DNA of 64,000 bases from Oscarella lobularis (taxonomy: Eukaryota > Porifera > Homoscleromorpha > Homosclerophorida > Oscarellidae), in assembly GCF_947507565.1 (NCBI RefSeq), contig NC_089182.1, forward strand, positions 2,852,001-2,916,000. The letters run 5' to 3'. The notes beneath the pieces are model-generated. The model searched no databases, was not told the DNA's origin, and saw only the letters and a program-made list of their open reading frames with translations. Position numbers and translations under genes: made by a program. This document shows positions 43,695-55,375 of this stretch, piece by piece (the first letter of the stretch is position 1; each line of letters opens with the position of its first letter).

Positions 43695-44359
43695 CTATTC
43701 AAGGGCTTTCACTAGGGCTTCGTAGACTTCCGCTCCGATCATCGCTTCCGTTTTATCTTCGTCCGAACTGGACGAACTGGTGCGCTGCTGGCACTGTTCT
43801 AACCCCTGACGAGCCGCCTATAAAATGCAAATAAAATAATATCTATAATTAGGATAGTTTATTACTTGAATGTCAAAGTGATCCAAGGGAGCTGCCTCTT
43901 CCGCTATAATTTGCACGGAAGCGTCTCCGTTTACTGTCACTGTCCCGCTGCTCACTAAATGCGGGTTATTATTGTTTTTTTATTCATAAAGGGTCAGTGG
44001 TAATAAATACCGAAATATTTTGATTGTTTTGTGTCCTCCATCACTGTCACGACACCCGGTTTTAGAACGGCCAACACCGGGACGTGATTTGGACGTATGC
44101 CAAAGTTTCCGCTCGTCGCCGGCACGTCTACTTGGGCTACGGGCGCGCTGTTGTAGAATGCCTTCGAAGGGAGGCGAGAAATGGCGAGAAATCGAGGGGG
44201 TGGGGCTCGCGGTCGTACCGAATGGGGCCCCGAGAAGGTGAGAGGAAATGTTGAGCCTGACGATGCCTCCGCGTCGGCTAATCCACGCCGAGGCACCGCG
44301 AGAAGTCGAGCGGGAGCAAGGAAACGGCGTAATACGCGAAGAGAGGACGACGTCGCCAT
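43695..44359 (-). CDS. ATP5F1D: Mitochondrial ATP synthase delta subunit
   Basis: Three exons on the minus strand. MATSSSLRVLRRFLAPARLL at 44359 is an arginine-rich presequence for mitochondrial import. The mature part has FPLTFSGPHSV, QVDVPATSGNFGIRPNHVPV, LKPGVVTVMEDTKQSKYF, then VSSGTVTVNGDASVQIIAEE and a C-terminal helix ending EVYEALVKALE, nearly the same as the human end (EALVKALE). It is part of the F1 central stalk. The TAG is at 43697-43695. It is head to head with the HAD-APH gene across 70 bp. Confidence 0.95.
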
Positions 44360-44429
44360 TTTGAATTGCGATAGCGCGTTAACGCTACCTACGTCACGTA
44401 CGGGACAACACCTACTAGACTCCTTTGAT
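44360..44429. promoter_or_regulatory. 70-bp bidirectional promoter between two mitochondrial-type genes
   Basis: Only 70 bp separate the start codons of ATP5F1D and the HAD-APH gene. No TATA box is present. TACGTCACGTACGGG at about 44391 contains a CRE/E-box-like core. Confidence 0.55.
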
Positions 44430-46750
44430 ATGTTTTCACTGAGCAGACTAGCTCGCAGTCGATACATAGTCTCTCGTTGCTTAGTGAAGTGCTACTCAAT
44501 GAAAAGTGCTCATCAAAAATCGTGGAAAGCGGTTCTTTTCGACGCGGGAGGCGTTCTCGTCGCGTCCCCCTTCCCTGCCTTCCGTCGCTTCGAGAACGAC
44601 AACGATCTCACTCCGGGAACTCTGACAAAAGTCATTCAAAACGCCGGCGATACGGGCCCTTTTGCAAAACTGGAACGAGGCGAATTTACGGTACCAGAAT
44701 TCTGCGAGAAATTCGACGACGACATTCGAAAAGCAACGGGAAAAGAGGTGAATAGTCGCGCGCTGATGAATGAGATCGAAAGCGCGACGCAACGCCCCGT
44801 TTACGAAATGTTCGACGCAATTCGATGCATTCGCGCGGAAAACATCAAAACGGCTCTCGTGACGAATAATTGGATAACGGAAAATCAATCGATTAGCGAT
44901 TACTTGCCAAAAAATTTATTTAATGAAGTAAGAAATTTAATTAGGGGAGAACACGCGTGGTAGTTGATATCAGTGTCCAAACTCGAGGTGTTTGAGTCTT
45001 GTAAAGAGGGCAAAGCCAAACCGGATCCTTCCGTTTATGCCACTGTTCTCTCTCGACTCAATGTTGCACCCAATGACACAATATTTCTCGATGACATTGG
45101 TCGAAATTTAAAGCGCGCTAGAGAATTGGGAATACATACAATTAAAGTCGATCAACCGAAAGAGGCTTTGAGAGAACTCGAAGCTCTTCTCGGATTTCCT
45201 TTATCTGGTATAGAATCACTTATTATTATTATTATTGATTTTTTATAAGTAACCTTCCTAATAATAAATAAGGTTATGTAAACGGGACTTTGGCTGTGAA
45301 GAAACAGCATCGATTGCCAATCGATTCTCTTATCCTATATCTTCGAAGAACGCTTGGATTAAATCAAGAAGGTTGATACTAAGTAGCTTTTATTGTGTCG
45401 TGGACGTTTCTCTATTATTTTAGGACCACCAAATGTGAGAAAATTCAAGCACGGCCAATCGAATCCAACCTACTTTGTCGGATATGGAGGAGAGGATTTA
45501 GTTCTCAGAAAAAAACCGGTAACAAAATAAAATAATTAAATCTAAATAATCAATAAACTTAGCCCGGTAAATTGCTGGCTTCAGCTCATCAAGTAGAAAG
45601 AGAATACAAGTAAAAAACCAATTAAATAGTTCTTAATTAGAATATTTATTAATAAATAAAAGGGTGATGAAGGCTGTTGGCTCTGTGGGCGTTCCCGTTC
45701 CTACAGTCCTTGATCTATGCGAAGACGAGAGGTATAGCCTTATTTTTATTAAAATTAATACCTAATTAATTAATTAATTAATTAAATGTCAGCGTTTTGG
45801 GTACCCCGTTCTACGTAATGAAATACGTTCACGGTGAAGTTCTCATTGATCCTACGCTAAAGAATCTAACCCTTGAGCAAAGACAAAAAGTCTACATGAA
45901 CACAATCGAAACACTCGCGAAAATTCACTTGGTCGACTTGAAAGCCTGCGACCTTATGGATTACGGAAAACACGGTAGAAAAAAGCCTCGATATCAATAT
46001 CAATATCATATATAATTAATAAGGTAATTACATAAGTCGTCAAGTGGCTCGTTGGACTCGTCAATACAAAGCGAGTCAAACGAGTTCCATACCGAGTATG
46101 GAACGACTTATAAAGTGGCTTCCGGAAAATCTTCCCTCGAAAGATCGCACTACTATAGTACACGGCGACTACAGGTCCCTACGTCAACATAACGCGCGCT
46201 AACGAACTATTTAATAATTTCAGAATTGATAATTTGATTTTTTCGGAGAATTATGACGTTGTAGCCGTGCTGGATTGGGAGCTCTCGACTTTGGGCGATC
46301 CTATAGCCGATTTGGCGTCCGCCTGCTTCGCTTATCACATAGATCAGAATCTACCCGGTCTAAGAGGCACGCCCACGCACCAAAGAGAATAATTAGTATC
46401 TTAATCAATGCCTAGGTTTGAATGGAGTTGATTTGGAGTCGCTTGGAATTCCGAGTGAGGACGAGTGCGTGGCTCACTATTGTAGCAAGATGGGTTATGA
46501 GCAAATCGATGATTGGAATATTTATATTGCGTTTTGCTTCTTTCGCATGGCCGCCATCATTCAGGGAGTGTACAAAAGAGCGACGCAAGGTAGAAAAATA
46601 ATAATTGATTATTAATATACATGTGGGCGTGGCATAGGTCAAGCGAGTGCTGAAAACGCGGAAATGATCGGCATGCTCACAGAATACATGTCCAATCTCG
46701 GCTGGAAATACGCGGAAGAAGAACAAACAAACAAAAAATCAAAACTATGA
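44430..46750 (+). CDS. HAD-like plus aminoglycoside-phosphotransferase-like didomain protein (ACAD10 N-terminal type)
   Basis: Start [20 protein letters not shown], an arginine-rich presequence likely to direct it to mitochondria. The frame is open further upstream, but that stretch is antisense to ATP5F1D. The HAD domain starts with [13 protein letters not shown], continues with LVTNNW and [10 protein letters not shown], and [19 protein letters not shown]. The second aspartate of the usual DxD motif is missing, as in ACAD10, so phosphatase activity is doubtful. The kinase-like domain has VHGDYRIDNLIF (46160-46235) and [18 protein letters not shown]. The stop at 46748 comes right after this domain, so the acyl-CoA dehydrogenase part of human ACAD10 is absent. 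Confidence 0.9.
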
Positions 46751-46765
46751 AGTCACGTGTTTATG

Positions 46766-47259
46766 TTAATCCATTTTTAGCCCCATTGGCCCGACAGTAT
46801 CCGGCGTCTTTCCGCTATCGGGTTTCGTTTCTTGTATGGGATGTTTTTCGTCCGGTGTTTGGTTTCCGGTGGCAAGTGGAGTGGGGTCACGTGGTCCTTG
46901 CGTTATCGCTTGCATCTGATTTAGATTATTGTTATAATTATTCATTAGTTCCTTCATGTTTTCGATTTCGTTCATTAGCGCTTTGATTTCTTCGGTTTTG
47001 ATGGAAGCGGGGGCATGGTCACGTGGTGCGAATTTGAATAACAAGGGAACTTGGATACTGTAGCCTGATATCATAATGAGAAATATCAGAAATAGGACGC
47101 TGAAAACGACAAAGACGAAAGGCTGCCATTGGACAGGAAGGTGACGCATCAGCAAAGTAAAACTCTCACCAAACGCCTCAAAAATCATCTTCATTGGCTC
47201 AATAAAAAGATGAATAAACGCGCGAGCAGCAGCCTAGAAAAAAATACATTATATAATAT

Positions 47260-47294
<35 letters not shown>

Positions 47295-48129
47295 CCTTCA
47301 TAGGAACGGCTTCTGATGCTGGATTGACGAGAAATGCTTTGTGATATTTGACACAGGGATCTTCTCCCGTGCTGAACGTCTCTCTGACCCACGCTGTTAA
47401 CCAATATCCCGTACCCCAGATTCCCGTTTGAGGTTTGCACTCCGGAGGCATTTCTTTCATTTGCTGTGCCGCCTTCTTAGCCATCGATTCCTCATACAAA
47501 TTTCTCCATTCCCACACGGAACTCACCAGCCATAAGATTACGAGTAGACACGTGATTATTTTAATCCAGGATAAGTGGATTTTGAGTGCTAGGTAAATTA
47601 GGAGTGCAACTAGGCAACCGCCGATTAATATCAAACCGCCAATGACTAGAGTCGTCCAATCTTTCGTCTCGTAGTCCATATCGTCGTCTCTTTTCACGTG
47701 GACTTTGGAGAATATCTTTTCCATCACGTGAGCAACGTCGCTCACGTGAGCGATTTCTTTTTTTTTGGAAAATTGCCGTAGAGTCTCCAGATCGACTTTC
47801 GATACGATTCCCGTAGATATGATCTCCGCTTCGCGTTCGATATCAACGTCTCCCAAGCTGTGCAGCCACACGTTGACGAATCTTCTCAAAAACAAGTAAT
47901 CGGGCCGTTTTTGAGACGTCGTCTTCTCTTCTTTTTCGTCTGCAACGCGATCCTTTTTAGCGCCTTTCTCGACAACGCAGCCTTCCTTTTTGCAATTGCC
48001 TTTGCTCACGTCGACCCCTGGAACCGCCGTCTTCATTCCCGGAGGTGCCCATGGGTCTACCCATTCTTCGTTTTCTTCTGCGACTGCAGAACAACTAAAA
48101 ACAATCAATAGTAGAAATTTAGGGTGCAT
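46766..48129 (-). CDS. CLCC1: Chloride channel CLIC-like protein CLCC1
   Basis: Two exons (48129-47296 and 47233-46766) join in frame to 433 residues. A signal peptide (MHPKFLLLIVFSCSAVA) is followed by EEWVDPW and an acidic, lysine-rich luminal region. Two adjacent membrane spans (WTTLVIGGLILIGGCLVALL and IKIITCLLVILWLVSSVW) lead into WRNLYEESMAKKAAQQ. Then come the family's TGEDPCVKYHKAFLVNPASE and a third span at FVFVVFSVLFLIFLIMISG. The tail is polar with a short coiled coil. CLCC1 is an ER membrane protein linked to chloride conductance and ER ion balance. Its stop codon lies 15 bp from the stop of the convergent HAD-APH gene. Confidence 0.92.
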
Positions 48130-48206
48130 TGCGAAGGGAAAAAGCGCGGTGTAAAAGTAGAAAGTAGGTACGAGTGCGCGCGTTAACTGAGCCCCCGGAG
48201 CTGAAA

Positions 48207-49907
48207 ATGAGCGAATCAAGGAAACGGCTCGCTTTGGCGATTGTACGCCATCTTCAGTCGGAATTGAACGACGGCCTTGTCGAGAGCGATGCAGAGGACA
48301 GCATGCAAGGTTAAAACACCGCGAAATCGGTCGAATATCGTGCCAGCGAACGCGTTTTAGTCGCAATCGAGTGTTTGTCAAATTGCTACGGCTTGGATTT
48401 GGCGAACGCAGCTCAAATGAGCGAGCTAGTAGTCGAAAAAAGCCTCACGGTAAGAAAACGATATCGATTCGCGACGCTTTGAGCCCGTTTTCGTCATCCA
48501 GGAAATATTTTTGTCTGCAACCGGAAAATCGGCAAAACCTGAGGTGAAAACGCTCTTTTATCGTTTATTTTTACGATATTTTTAGCCCGCTGAGATTTCG
48601 GAAGAAGATAAGGAAAAAGCGGAAAATTTTAAATCCAGAGGTACATACGGGAAATGAAATATATAATAATAAAATAAACGATGCATTTGATTCAACAAAA
48701 GGGAATGATCTTCTCAAGAACAACAAATTGGCGGAAGCGCTTGAATGCTACACAAAGGCCATTGAAATCAATCCAAGAGACACCATTTATTTTTCAAACA
48801 GGCATGATCATATTGATTTGGGGGAAAACGTTATTGGGAAATAGTTTTGAACTTTTTTTAGAGCGGCTGTCTATTCAAAAATGCGAAATTTTCAGCAGGC
48901 AATTGAAGATTGTCGAAAAGCGTTGGAAATTGATCCGAATTTTGGCAAAGCTTATGGTCGTCTTGGGTAAATTAAATATATATATTTGATTGTTTTGCAC
49001 TTGCCCAATTTTTTAGTTTTGCTTATATGAATTTGAATGACATGGAGAAAGCGGAAAGTTCCTATCAAAAGGTACGTTAATTAAGCAAATAATTATTGAT
49101 ACTCTCTTATTGATTTTTTATAGGCTCTTCAACTGGATCCTGAAAATCAGAGTTACAAGACGTGTCTTCAAGTTGTCCAACAAAAATTGGCTTCTAAATC
49201 ATCATCATCGTCATCGTCATCAGCTGCAACGGCTGAAGGAGCGGTAATTCATAATCAAATAAAAATTTTCTTGATTTAATTAATTAATATCAAAAGGCTC
49301 CTCCACCTCCGCCTCCTCAAGCTCAGGCTTCTCCCTCAGCAGGTAAATATATAATTAGTATTGATTTATTTTGAATATTTTGTCTTTGGTAGCTGGAGGT
49401 TTTCCGGGGTTGGGTGGAATGGATTTAGGAGCCCTATTTAATAACCCGGCAATGATGAGCATGGTGAGAGGAAAGTGTACCTATATAGCCTTTGATATCA
49501 AATTGCGTTTCAGGCTCAAAACGTCATGTCAAATCCAGCAATGATGAATATGTATATAGGACTAGATTAATTAATATAATTAGTATTGATTTCTTTCCCC
49601 CAGGGCTGCAAGTATGTTTTCCTCTATGTCTCAAGGAGGAGGAGGAGGAGGAGGTGCAGGTGGCGCTGGAGGGGGAGGAATGCCTGATTTATTTGCAATG
49701 TAATAATAATAATTAGATTCTTTATTTATTTATTTATTTATTTATTTTAACAGGGGGCAACAGTTTACGGAACAGCTCCAGCAAGAAAACCCGGAACTAT
49801 TGGATCAGCTGAAAGATCAATTCGAAGGAGGAGGACAAGGGGGCGGGGCCGGCGGAGGCGGGGGCGGGGGCAATCCACCTCCTCCATCAGGAGGCAAAAA
49901 TCAATAA
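48207..49907 (+). CDS. SGTA: SGTA co-chaperone (TPR protein)
   Basis: More than ten short exons. Start MSESRKRLALAIVRHLQSEL at 48207, the dimerisation domain that binds BAG6-complex partners. The TPR domain has three repeats: GNDLLKNNKLAEALECYTKA, AVYSKMRNFQQAIEDCRKAL and FAYMNLNDMEKAESSYQKAL. The C-terminal part has NPAMMSM and NPAMMNM segments, glycine runs and a glutamine-rich QQFTEQLQQENPELLDQL. SGTA hands tail-anchored proteins to the GET/TRC pathway through the TPR contact with HSP70. The final exon adds poly-glycine and poly-proline. It is divergent from CLCC1 with 77 bp between start codons. Confidence 0.95.
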
Positions 49908-50039
49908 GATTAATAACGATTTCCAAGCCAAAATATTTTATTATAGGCTCAAGTGGGGGAAACTAGACGAAAAAAACTGAAAACATAGAACCACAAAATA
50001 TGACGTCATAAAGCGTGCTGTACCCCCGAATGCTTTTTA

Positions 50040-50218
50040 CTAATGAGTTCTCGCTTGTCTCGATACTTTGTCATAGACAACCGGAAATGCGTTCTCGCAC
50101 TGGAATTCGCTTCGGACTTTGTTGTAGAGGGCGTGGTCAAACATTTCGTAGAATTCGCCGCGCGTCAGAAAGGAATCGGCATAGAGCATTTGAAATCTAT
50201 ATCCACATCAAGGTATGT

Positions 50219-50250
<32 letters not shown>

Positions 50251-51928
50251 CCCTTTCACTTTGCGAACGAACGCTTCGACTTTTCGAAGTGAGTCGCGAA
50301 AATGAAACGTTTTCGATTCGGGAACTCCATAGCAACCGAGATCGACGTAGAGATTGTCGTCGCCTCGGGGGGCGTGGACCATTCCGCGGGGGCAGGGCAA
50401 TGCCATGGGACACGCCCACAAAGGATAAATCTAAAAATCAATAATTGTTTTATTTAATTAATTAAATCGTTATTTTCTTACGTTGAATTCCTCGTGGAAT
50501 ACGTCGATTGAGTCGGCGAGCGTTTTGATTGGAACGAGCATGTCCTGGGTCACGTGATGCTGCTCGTAGAGCTCCTTGATCTTCTTCGTTTGAAACGCTT
50601 TTAGAAAGGCAAGCTTTGGCGGCATCGCCCAGCCCAAAGTGTAGCGAAACAACGGATGATTACCAAACGAAATTATGTGCTAATATAATAGGTCCAATAT
50701 TAATTAATTAATGATTAATTAATTAATTTGTTTTCGACCTGAACCTCCCAGAAAATGCTACGCGTGTGTCGATGATAATAATCGCGAAGGGGAACGCATT
50801 CCTCTCCGGGACCCGATTTGAGAAAGTTTTGCACGTGCGTATAAAACCAGGGCTTCCAGAATTTTCCTATTGCATTGATCTAGCAGTGACGTAATTATTA
50901 ATAATGAATTAATCGTGATTTCATTTGCCTTTGTTTTTCCCGGTTCGTCTGTCATTTTGCCCGTCATTACGACGGCTTCCGTTTGAGAAAAGACGAGAGC
51001 TTCGACGAATTCATTTTTCGTCATATCTCTCGATTCTTTCTCAAACAACTTGGCCATGTCCTCTTGCGTGTATACGGGCTCGTAGTGCAATTTGACGTAG
51101 CGTTTCGCGGGAATAATTTTAATTTCGGCGGAAACGAGAAACCCCAACGTACCATGTGACCACGGAACGGAATAAAATAAATCAGAATTTTCACTCTAGA
51201 GAAGGAGGACCCCCCGTAGAAGTAATTAATTATTTTTTTTCTTAGGTTTACTTCCGTGGCTCTGATAAGACTACCGTCGGCCAAAACGAGCTCAAAAGCC
51301 GTGCACGTGCTATGAAACAATCCATAGACGTGCGACGAAGACTCGACACCACATCCCATAATAAGCCCTCCTAACGAAATACACTCAATAATAGCGCACG
51401 CGCCTCTCTCCGAGAAAAGCGACATTTATTCCGAAGAACACGCGCCTACTACCCCGCCCACCCCTTCTCCTCCCACCCCTTCCACTAACCGACGGTCAAA
51501 TCGTCGAGCTCGGGAACGACGGGTATCGTCCATCCGAGCGGCGTAAGCGTGCGCGATAGCTGGCCCATGGTTACCATGGGTTCAACGCGCGCTATGCGTC
51601 GTTGCTCGTCGATTTCGAGCACGTCTTTGAGATGCATGATGTCGATGTTTCGATGCGATTTCTTGTATCGTCCGATTCGAAGGCTCATCGCCGTCCATCC
51701 GGGACGCGACGTGCAGAGCAATTGACGACGACCGTCTGCTATCCAATCGGCGATTTGACGTTGGATGTTCGCCACGCGATCGGCGTGTTTTTTCGGCGAG
51801 CTTAGGAATTTGAAAGCGAACCAGTTGCGAAGCGAGTTATACGTCTCGAAGAGGAACGTGAGTGGTAGGAGAAATAGGCAGACGAAGATCCAGCGATACT
51901 TGATTACAAACGAATCGAATTGAGACAT
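50040..51928 (-). CDS. DHCR24: Delta(24)-sterol reductase DHCR24
   Basis: About six exons on the minus strand. The start is [20 protein letters not shown] at 51928; an upstream in-frame GTG is not used because it is not an ATG. A membrane anchor ([16 protein letters not shown]) is followed by the FAD-binding domain: [51 protein letters not shown] and [20 protein letters not shown]. Later come [31 protein letters not shown] and the C-terminal [23 protein letters not shown]24 reduces the C24 double bond of sterol precursors in the ER. All stretches align with the human enzyme. The stop is at 50042-50040. Confidence 0.95.
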
Positions 51929-52221
51929 CGCGAAGAGAATGTTTGACACTGCTAGCGCGCGCCTTACAAAACACGTGTTAGGAATTTTGTTTAGCTAAAT
52001 TTACAGAACAGAATCTATTTTTCACTTATAGCTACGCGTATATTTATTCCTCCGGACTAGGGCACCTTTATCAAAAATACTGTACAGTGTGGTTTTGGAT
52101 GTGCGCTAACAGTAACCACGTGATACTAGCATATAAAACGGGCTATCGCGCTTGCGCCTGTCACTTCGGTTTTTTTTCTACCCGACTCTAACGTTCTGTC
52201 AGATCCAATAGTCACTTCACG
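51929..52221. promoter_or_regulatory. Bidirectional promoter of DHCR24 and the transgelin-like gene
   Basis: The 293 bp contain TATAAAA at 52132-52138, about 90 bp before the transgelin start codon, which would serve that gene. A CACGTGATA E-box lies at about 52118. No separate DHCR24 TATA box is seen. Confidence 0.55.
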
Positions 52222-53278
52222 ATGAGCAAAGAAGCAAGCAGAGCAGAAAAGAGCGGAATCGGCGCCGACATCCAGAAGAAAGTAAGAAAAAAAATCCGTC
52301 GCGCAAAAAACGACACGTCCGCTCCATTCGAACGCACGATCGCCTCGCGCCTCGCCTTCCCACCGTCACGCACTCCCATCGAATAAACAGCGACCCCATT
52401 CGCGATGCGTACGTGCGAGAAAAACGCGAAACACACTCGTCCGGCATGTGCGGAACTCGTCGTGACGTCATTCACCGCAACGCGACCCAAGTTCCATTAG
52501 CGAATCCAGACAAAGCAGACGCGTGGGCGCGGTCGTAACCTTCTGGTTTCTATCCGGCCTCTAGATGGAAGCGAAATACGACCAAGCCGTCGAAGAGGGC
52601 ACGCCCCAGCGCGTCGTCGCGTGGATCAACGCCGTCGTCGGGAGCGACCACGCTCCGTGTCCCGGACACTCAGCTGAGGAGATTGCCGCGCATTTGAAAA
52701 GTGGCGTCGTTCTTTGCAAGTGAGTGAGAGAAAAGACGAATGTACCTTTATCTATTTATTTATTTATTTATTTATTCAGACTTATGAATCGATTGGTCGG
52801 CAATTCGTCGTTGAAAGCCAAGGATTCGACTCAGCGTTTCGTTTGCGTACGTGCGACGAGAAAATTATCAATTTTTTCGAATCTATTCACGCAGATGGGA
52901 CAAATCGAGTCGTTTGTGAAAAAAGCCGAATCGTTTTTCGGCATGAAGCCGACGGAAACGTTCCAAGCCAACGATTTATACGAAGGAATCAAAGCCAATA
53001 TGATTAACGTAGAAATTAATCCTCAATAAATACAAATACTCTTATTAATTCGTATCTAGATTGTGAATTGTTTGCACGAAGTCGGCCTACGAGCCAATGC
53101 AAAGGGAATTGTGCCCAAATATGAAGGATCCGGGAAAATGGCCACGGAGAATGTACGCGGTTTCACCGATGAGGAGATCAAGGCGAAATCGGCTTCCGTG
53201 CTGACGAAAGTCGGCGCCGGATCGACGGGCGGAGCGACGCAGGCCGGAATATCGTTCGGACAGACGAGGAAAATTTAG
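52222..53278 (+). CDS. Transgelin/calponin-like actin-binding protein
   Basis: Exons 52222-52281, 52565-52719 and 52780 onward join in frame. Start MSKEASRAEKSGIGADIQKK. A single calponin-homology domain includes VVAWINAVVG, LKSGVVLCKLMNRLVG and QIESFVKKAESFFGMKPTET, FQANDLYEGIKANMINIVNC. A C-terminal calponin-like repeat has GSTGGATQAGISFGQTRKI just before the TAG at 53276. Proteins of this type bundle or stabilise actin filaments. The sequence from the stop codon into the 3' untranslated region is repeated at the start of each downstream sialyltransferase unit (56617, 59531, 62326). Confidence 0.92.
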
Positions 53279-53649
53279 GGATAGAGAGAGATTCTGAATC
53301 ATGGCGTTGTAGTTTTAAAGTTTCGCTTCGTTGGATTGCTTATGAACTCGTTCCTTGTTCTTGTCTCGTTTCTTTTCTTTTTTTTTTGTTTTTCTTTGTG
53401 TTGGGAATGGGAGTCCATGCGTAGTTGGGTTGAAGAGCGCGAGCCTTTCGTCTGGTCTGACTCCTTGTTATATAAGAAATACCCGGAAGTCGTCGCGTAG
53501 CCTATCTATACTGTAGTCGCTCTCGAACGAAACCGGATGTCAGATTATCCAAATTTTTGCATTTTGTGTTTTTCCATTTGTAATAATTTTAGAAATTCCT
53601 CGTCACTGTGCCGAATACACCCTTGATACCTCCCACGTATTGTCTGATG

Positions 53650-53726
53650 CCCGTATGTCCGGGTAGGGTAAACGACTTTTCGAGGAAAACCAAGCAAAAA
53701 CCGTTTACCCTACACGGATATACGGG
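53650..53726. repeat. Short imperfect palindrome in each array unit
   Basis: Arms of about 25 bp starting CCCGTATGTCCG and ending CGGATATACGGG surround a 26-nt centre with CGAGGAAAACCAAGC. Left-arm-only copy at 53750-53800. Related copies lie at 57073-57148, 59878-59952 and 62783-62861. It may be a small transposon fossil or a functional RNA fold. Confidence 0.65.
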
Positions 53727-53884
53727 CTATCGCATGGTTGGTGGCTGATGCCCGTATGTCCGGGTAGGGTAAACGACTTTTCGAGGAAAACCAAGCAAAA
53801 TTACAGACCTGTCAGGGGGTCAGGAGAGGCTAGCTGGAGAGGCGTGAGACTTTGACGCGCGCTTAGCGCGCGCAAATAATTTTT

Positions 53885-54058
53885 GACCACGCCCTCTTAA
53901 AAAAGAGCCCCGCCTACTAAAAAGAGTGACCACTCCCTCTTTAAAAAAGAGCCACGCCTACTAAAAATAGTGACCACTCCCTCTTAAAAAAGAGCCACGC
54001 CTACTAAAAATAGTGACCACGCCCTCTTAAAAAAGAGCCACGCCTACTAAAAATAGTG
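53885..54058. repeat. Minisatellite, four copies of a 43-44-bp unit
   Basis: Units start at 53885, 53928, 53972 and 54015. Each has GACCACGCCCTCTT or a variant, AAAAAAGAGCC and GCCTACTAAAAATAGT. The CTCTT/AAGAG pair gives each unit a small hairpin. It is present only in the first array unit. Confidence 0.9.
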
Positions 54059-54249
54059 CAAATGTAAGGACTTTGATATACGGGACACCGCATCGTTGGT
54101 GGACGCGACTCGCCTATAAACTGCCATTAATAAACTGCCATTATTATTAGCGAAAGCCTAACGGACCTTGCAGGCTTGCTACAGTATGAACTATCACCTA
54201 TCTAACTCCACAAACGCTCCACAGCATGCATGTCCTATTTAGTTTGCTC

Positions 54250-55375
54250 TCAGGAAATGTCAAAAACGCAAGATCCATTTCGCCGCTTTCCCAAATGTTC
54301 CATAAGCTCTCTCTCTCGTGAGAGCGGATGAAAACCTCGATACAGTGGAGCATCCTTTTTTGAGTTTTTCTCAGTGATAGGAGTATAGTAGTGCTTCCTG
54401 GTAGTCCGAATGTCTGTGGCTACTTCATACAGTGTTACGTTCTTGCAGAGTTCCATAGCAACAAGTGCTGTAAAAGTTCCACTGGAAAAAGATATCCTAG
54501 TCGGCTTATTCAAGACGAGTCGACTGATTTCCATTAGCCCCAGCTCGACAAATAAAGGATGATTTATATGCACATTTCCGGTCATGTTTCGCTTTTTCAT
54601 AGCTAAATCAAAAGAAAGGCGTCCTTTGAAAACCTTCTCAGCTGCACACAAGCTGATTGCTTTGGAACCAAATACATGGCGAACAATGAATAAGGAGGGA
54701 TTTGACTTCTTATCCATATCCAATAGTGTGGCAGAGTATTTAGATGAACGAATGACCTGACTGTTCAACACGCGTACGGTCGTCCTCGATCCAACGTGCT
54801 TCTCGTACGATTTCGTTGGCGCTAAGTTGATGCGAAAAACTGCGTCGTGAGCGTCGATTTCCTCTCCAAAACTGAACTTCAACAGTGATGGAGCACTGCT
54901 AACGACGGCACACGTGCCAAATTGGGGCAGCTTGGTTTCCTGGGGTAGAAAACGGAGAACATCATTCGAGCATTTTATTTTACGCAATGAGTCGGCGTCG
55001 AGTTGTGTAAGACTCATTGGAACCGTCTGCCAAGTGCGCTTCAAGCACGAAACAAGAGAAGTTTGACCTAGGCCTGATTTTAGACAGCGAGGATTTTCCT
55101 TGGAGCTCGCCCAGAATTTATAAAATAGATGTTTCGATTGATACATACCTGGATTTCGACGTTGCATTATAAATATACTACTGAATTATTCACGTACTCT
55201 TCATAGTGGGGAGCCGGATCTCGGGGGTGGGCTCATGAACAAGGCCAGCATAAGGCTTGGGCAGAGGCTTCCCTAGACGCTGGTGGCGGTCGTCTGTCCA
55301 GTGAAGAATGCCTAAGCCGATGAGAAAAAGCAAAACGATCCATTTTACGCCGAATATCTCTGAAAGCGATTTCAT
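54250..55375 (-). CDS. GT29 sialyltransferase, array copy 1
   Basis: Two exons (55375-55198 and 55148-54250) join in frame to 358 residues. The short cytoplasmic tail and signal anchor (WIVLLFLIGLGILHW, residues 12-26) make it a type II Golgi protein. Sialylmotif L starts at about residue 139: CAVVSSAPSLLKFSFGEEID, HDAVFRINLAPT, HVGSRTT. Sialylmotif S includes SSGTFTALVAMELC, with the paired cysteine, and VTLYEVA. Motif III is HYY and motif VS is HPLSRERELME. This is CAZy family GT29, which moves sialic acid from CMP-sialate to glycans; the linkage cannot be told. It is closest in layout to ST6Gal/ST3Gal-type enzymes, but this is not resolved. Confidence 0.92.

Noticed and set aside
44181-44429. 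Longer N-terminus of the HAD-APH protein
   Set aside because: This open stretch is the antisense of the ATP5F1D first exon; the ATG at 44430 gives a proper presequence.
53885-54058. CRISPR-like array
   Set aside because: Repeats are directly adjacent without unique spacers and the setting is an animal genome; it is a minisatellite.
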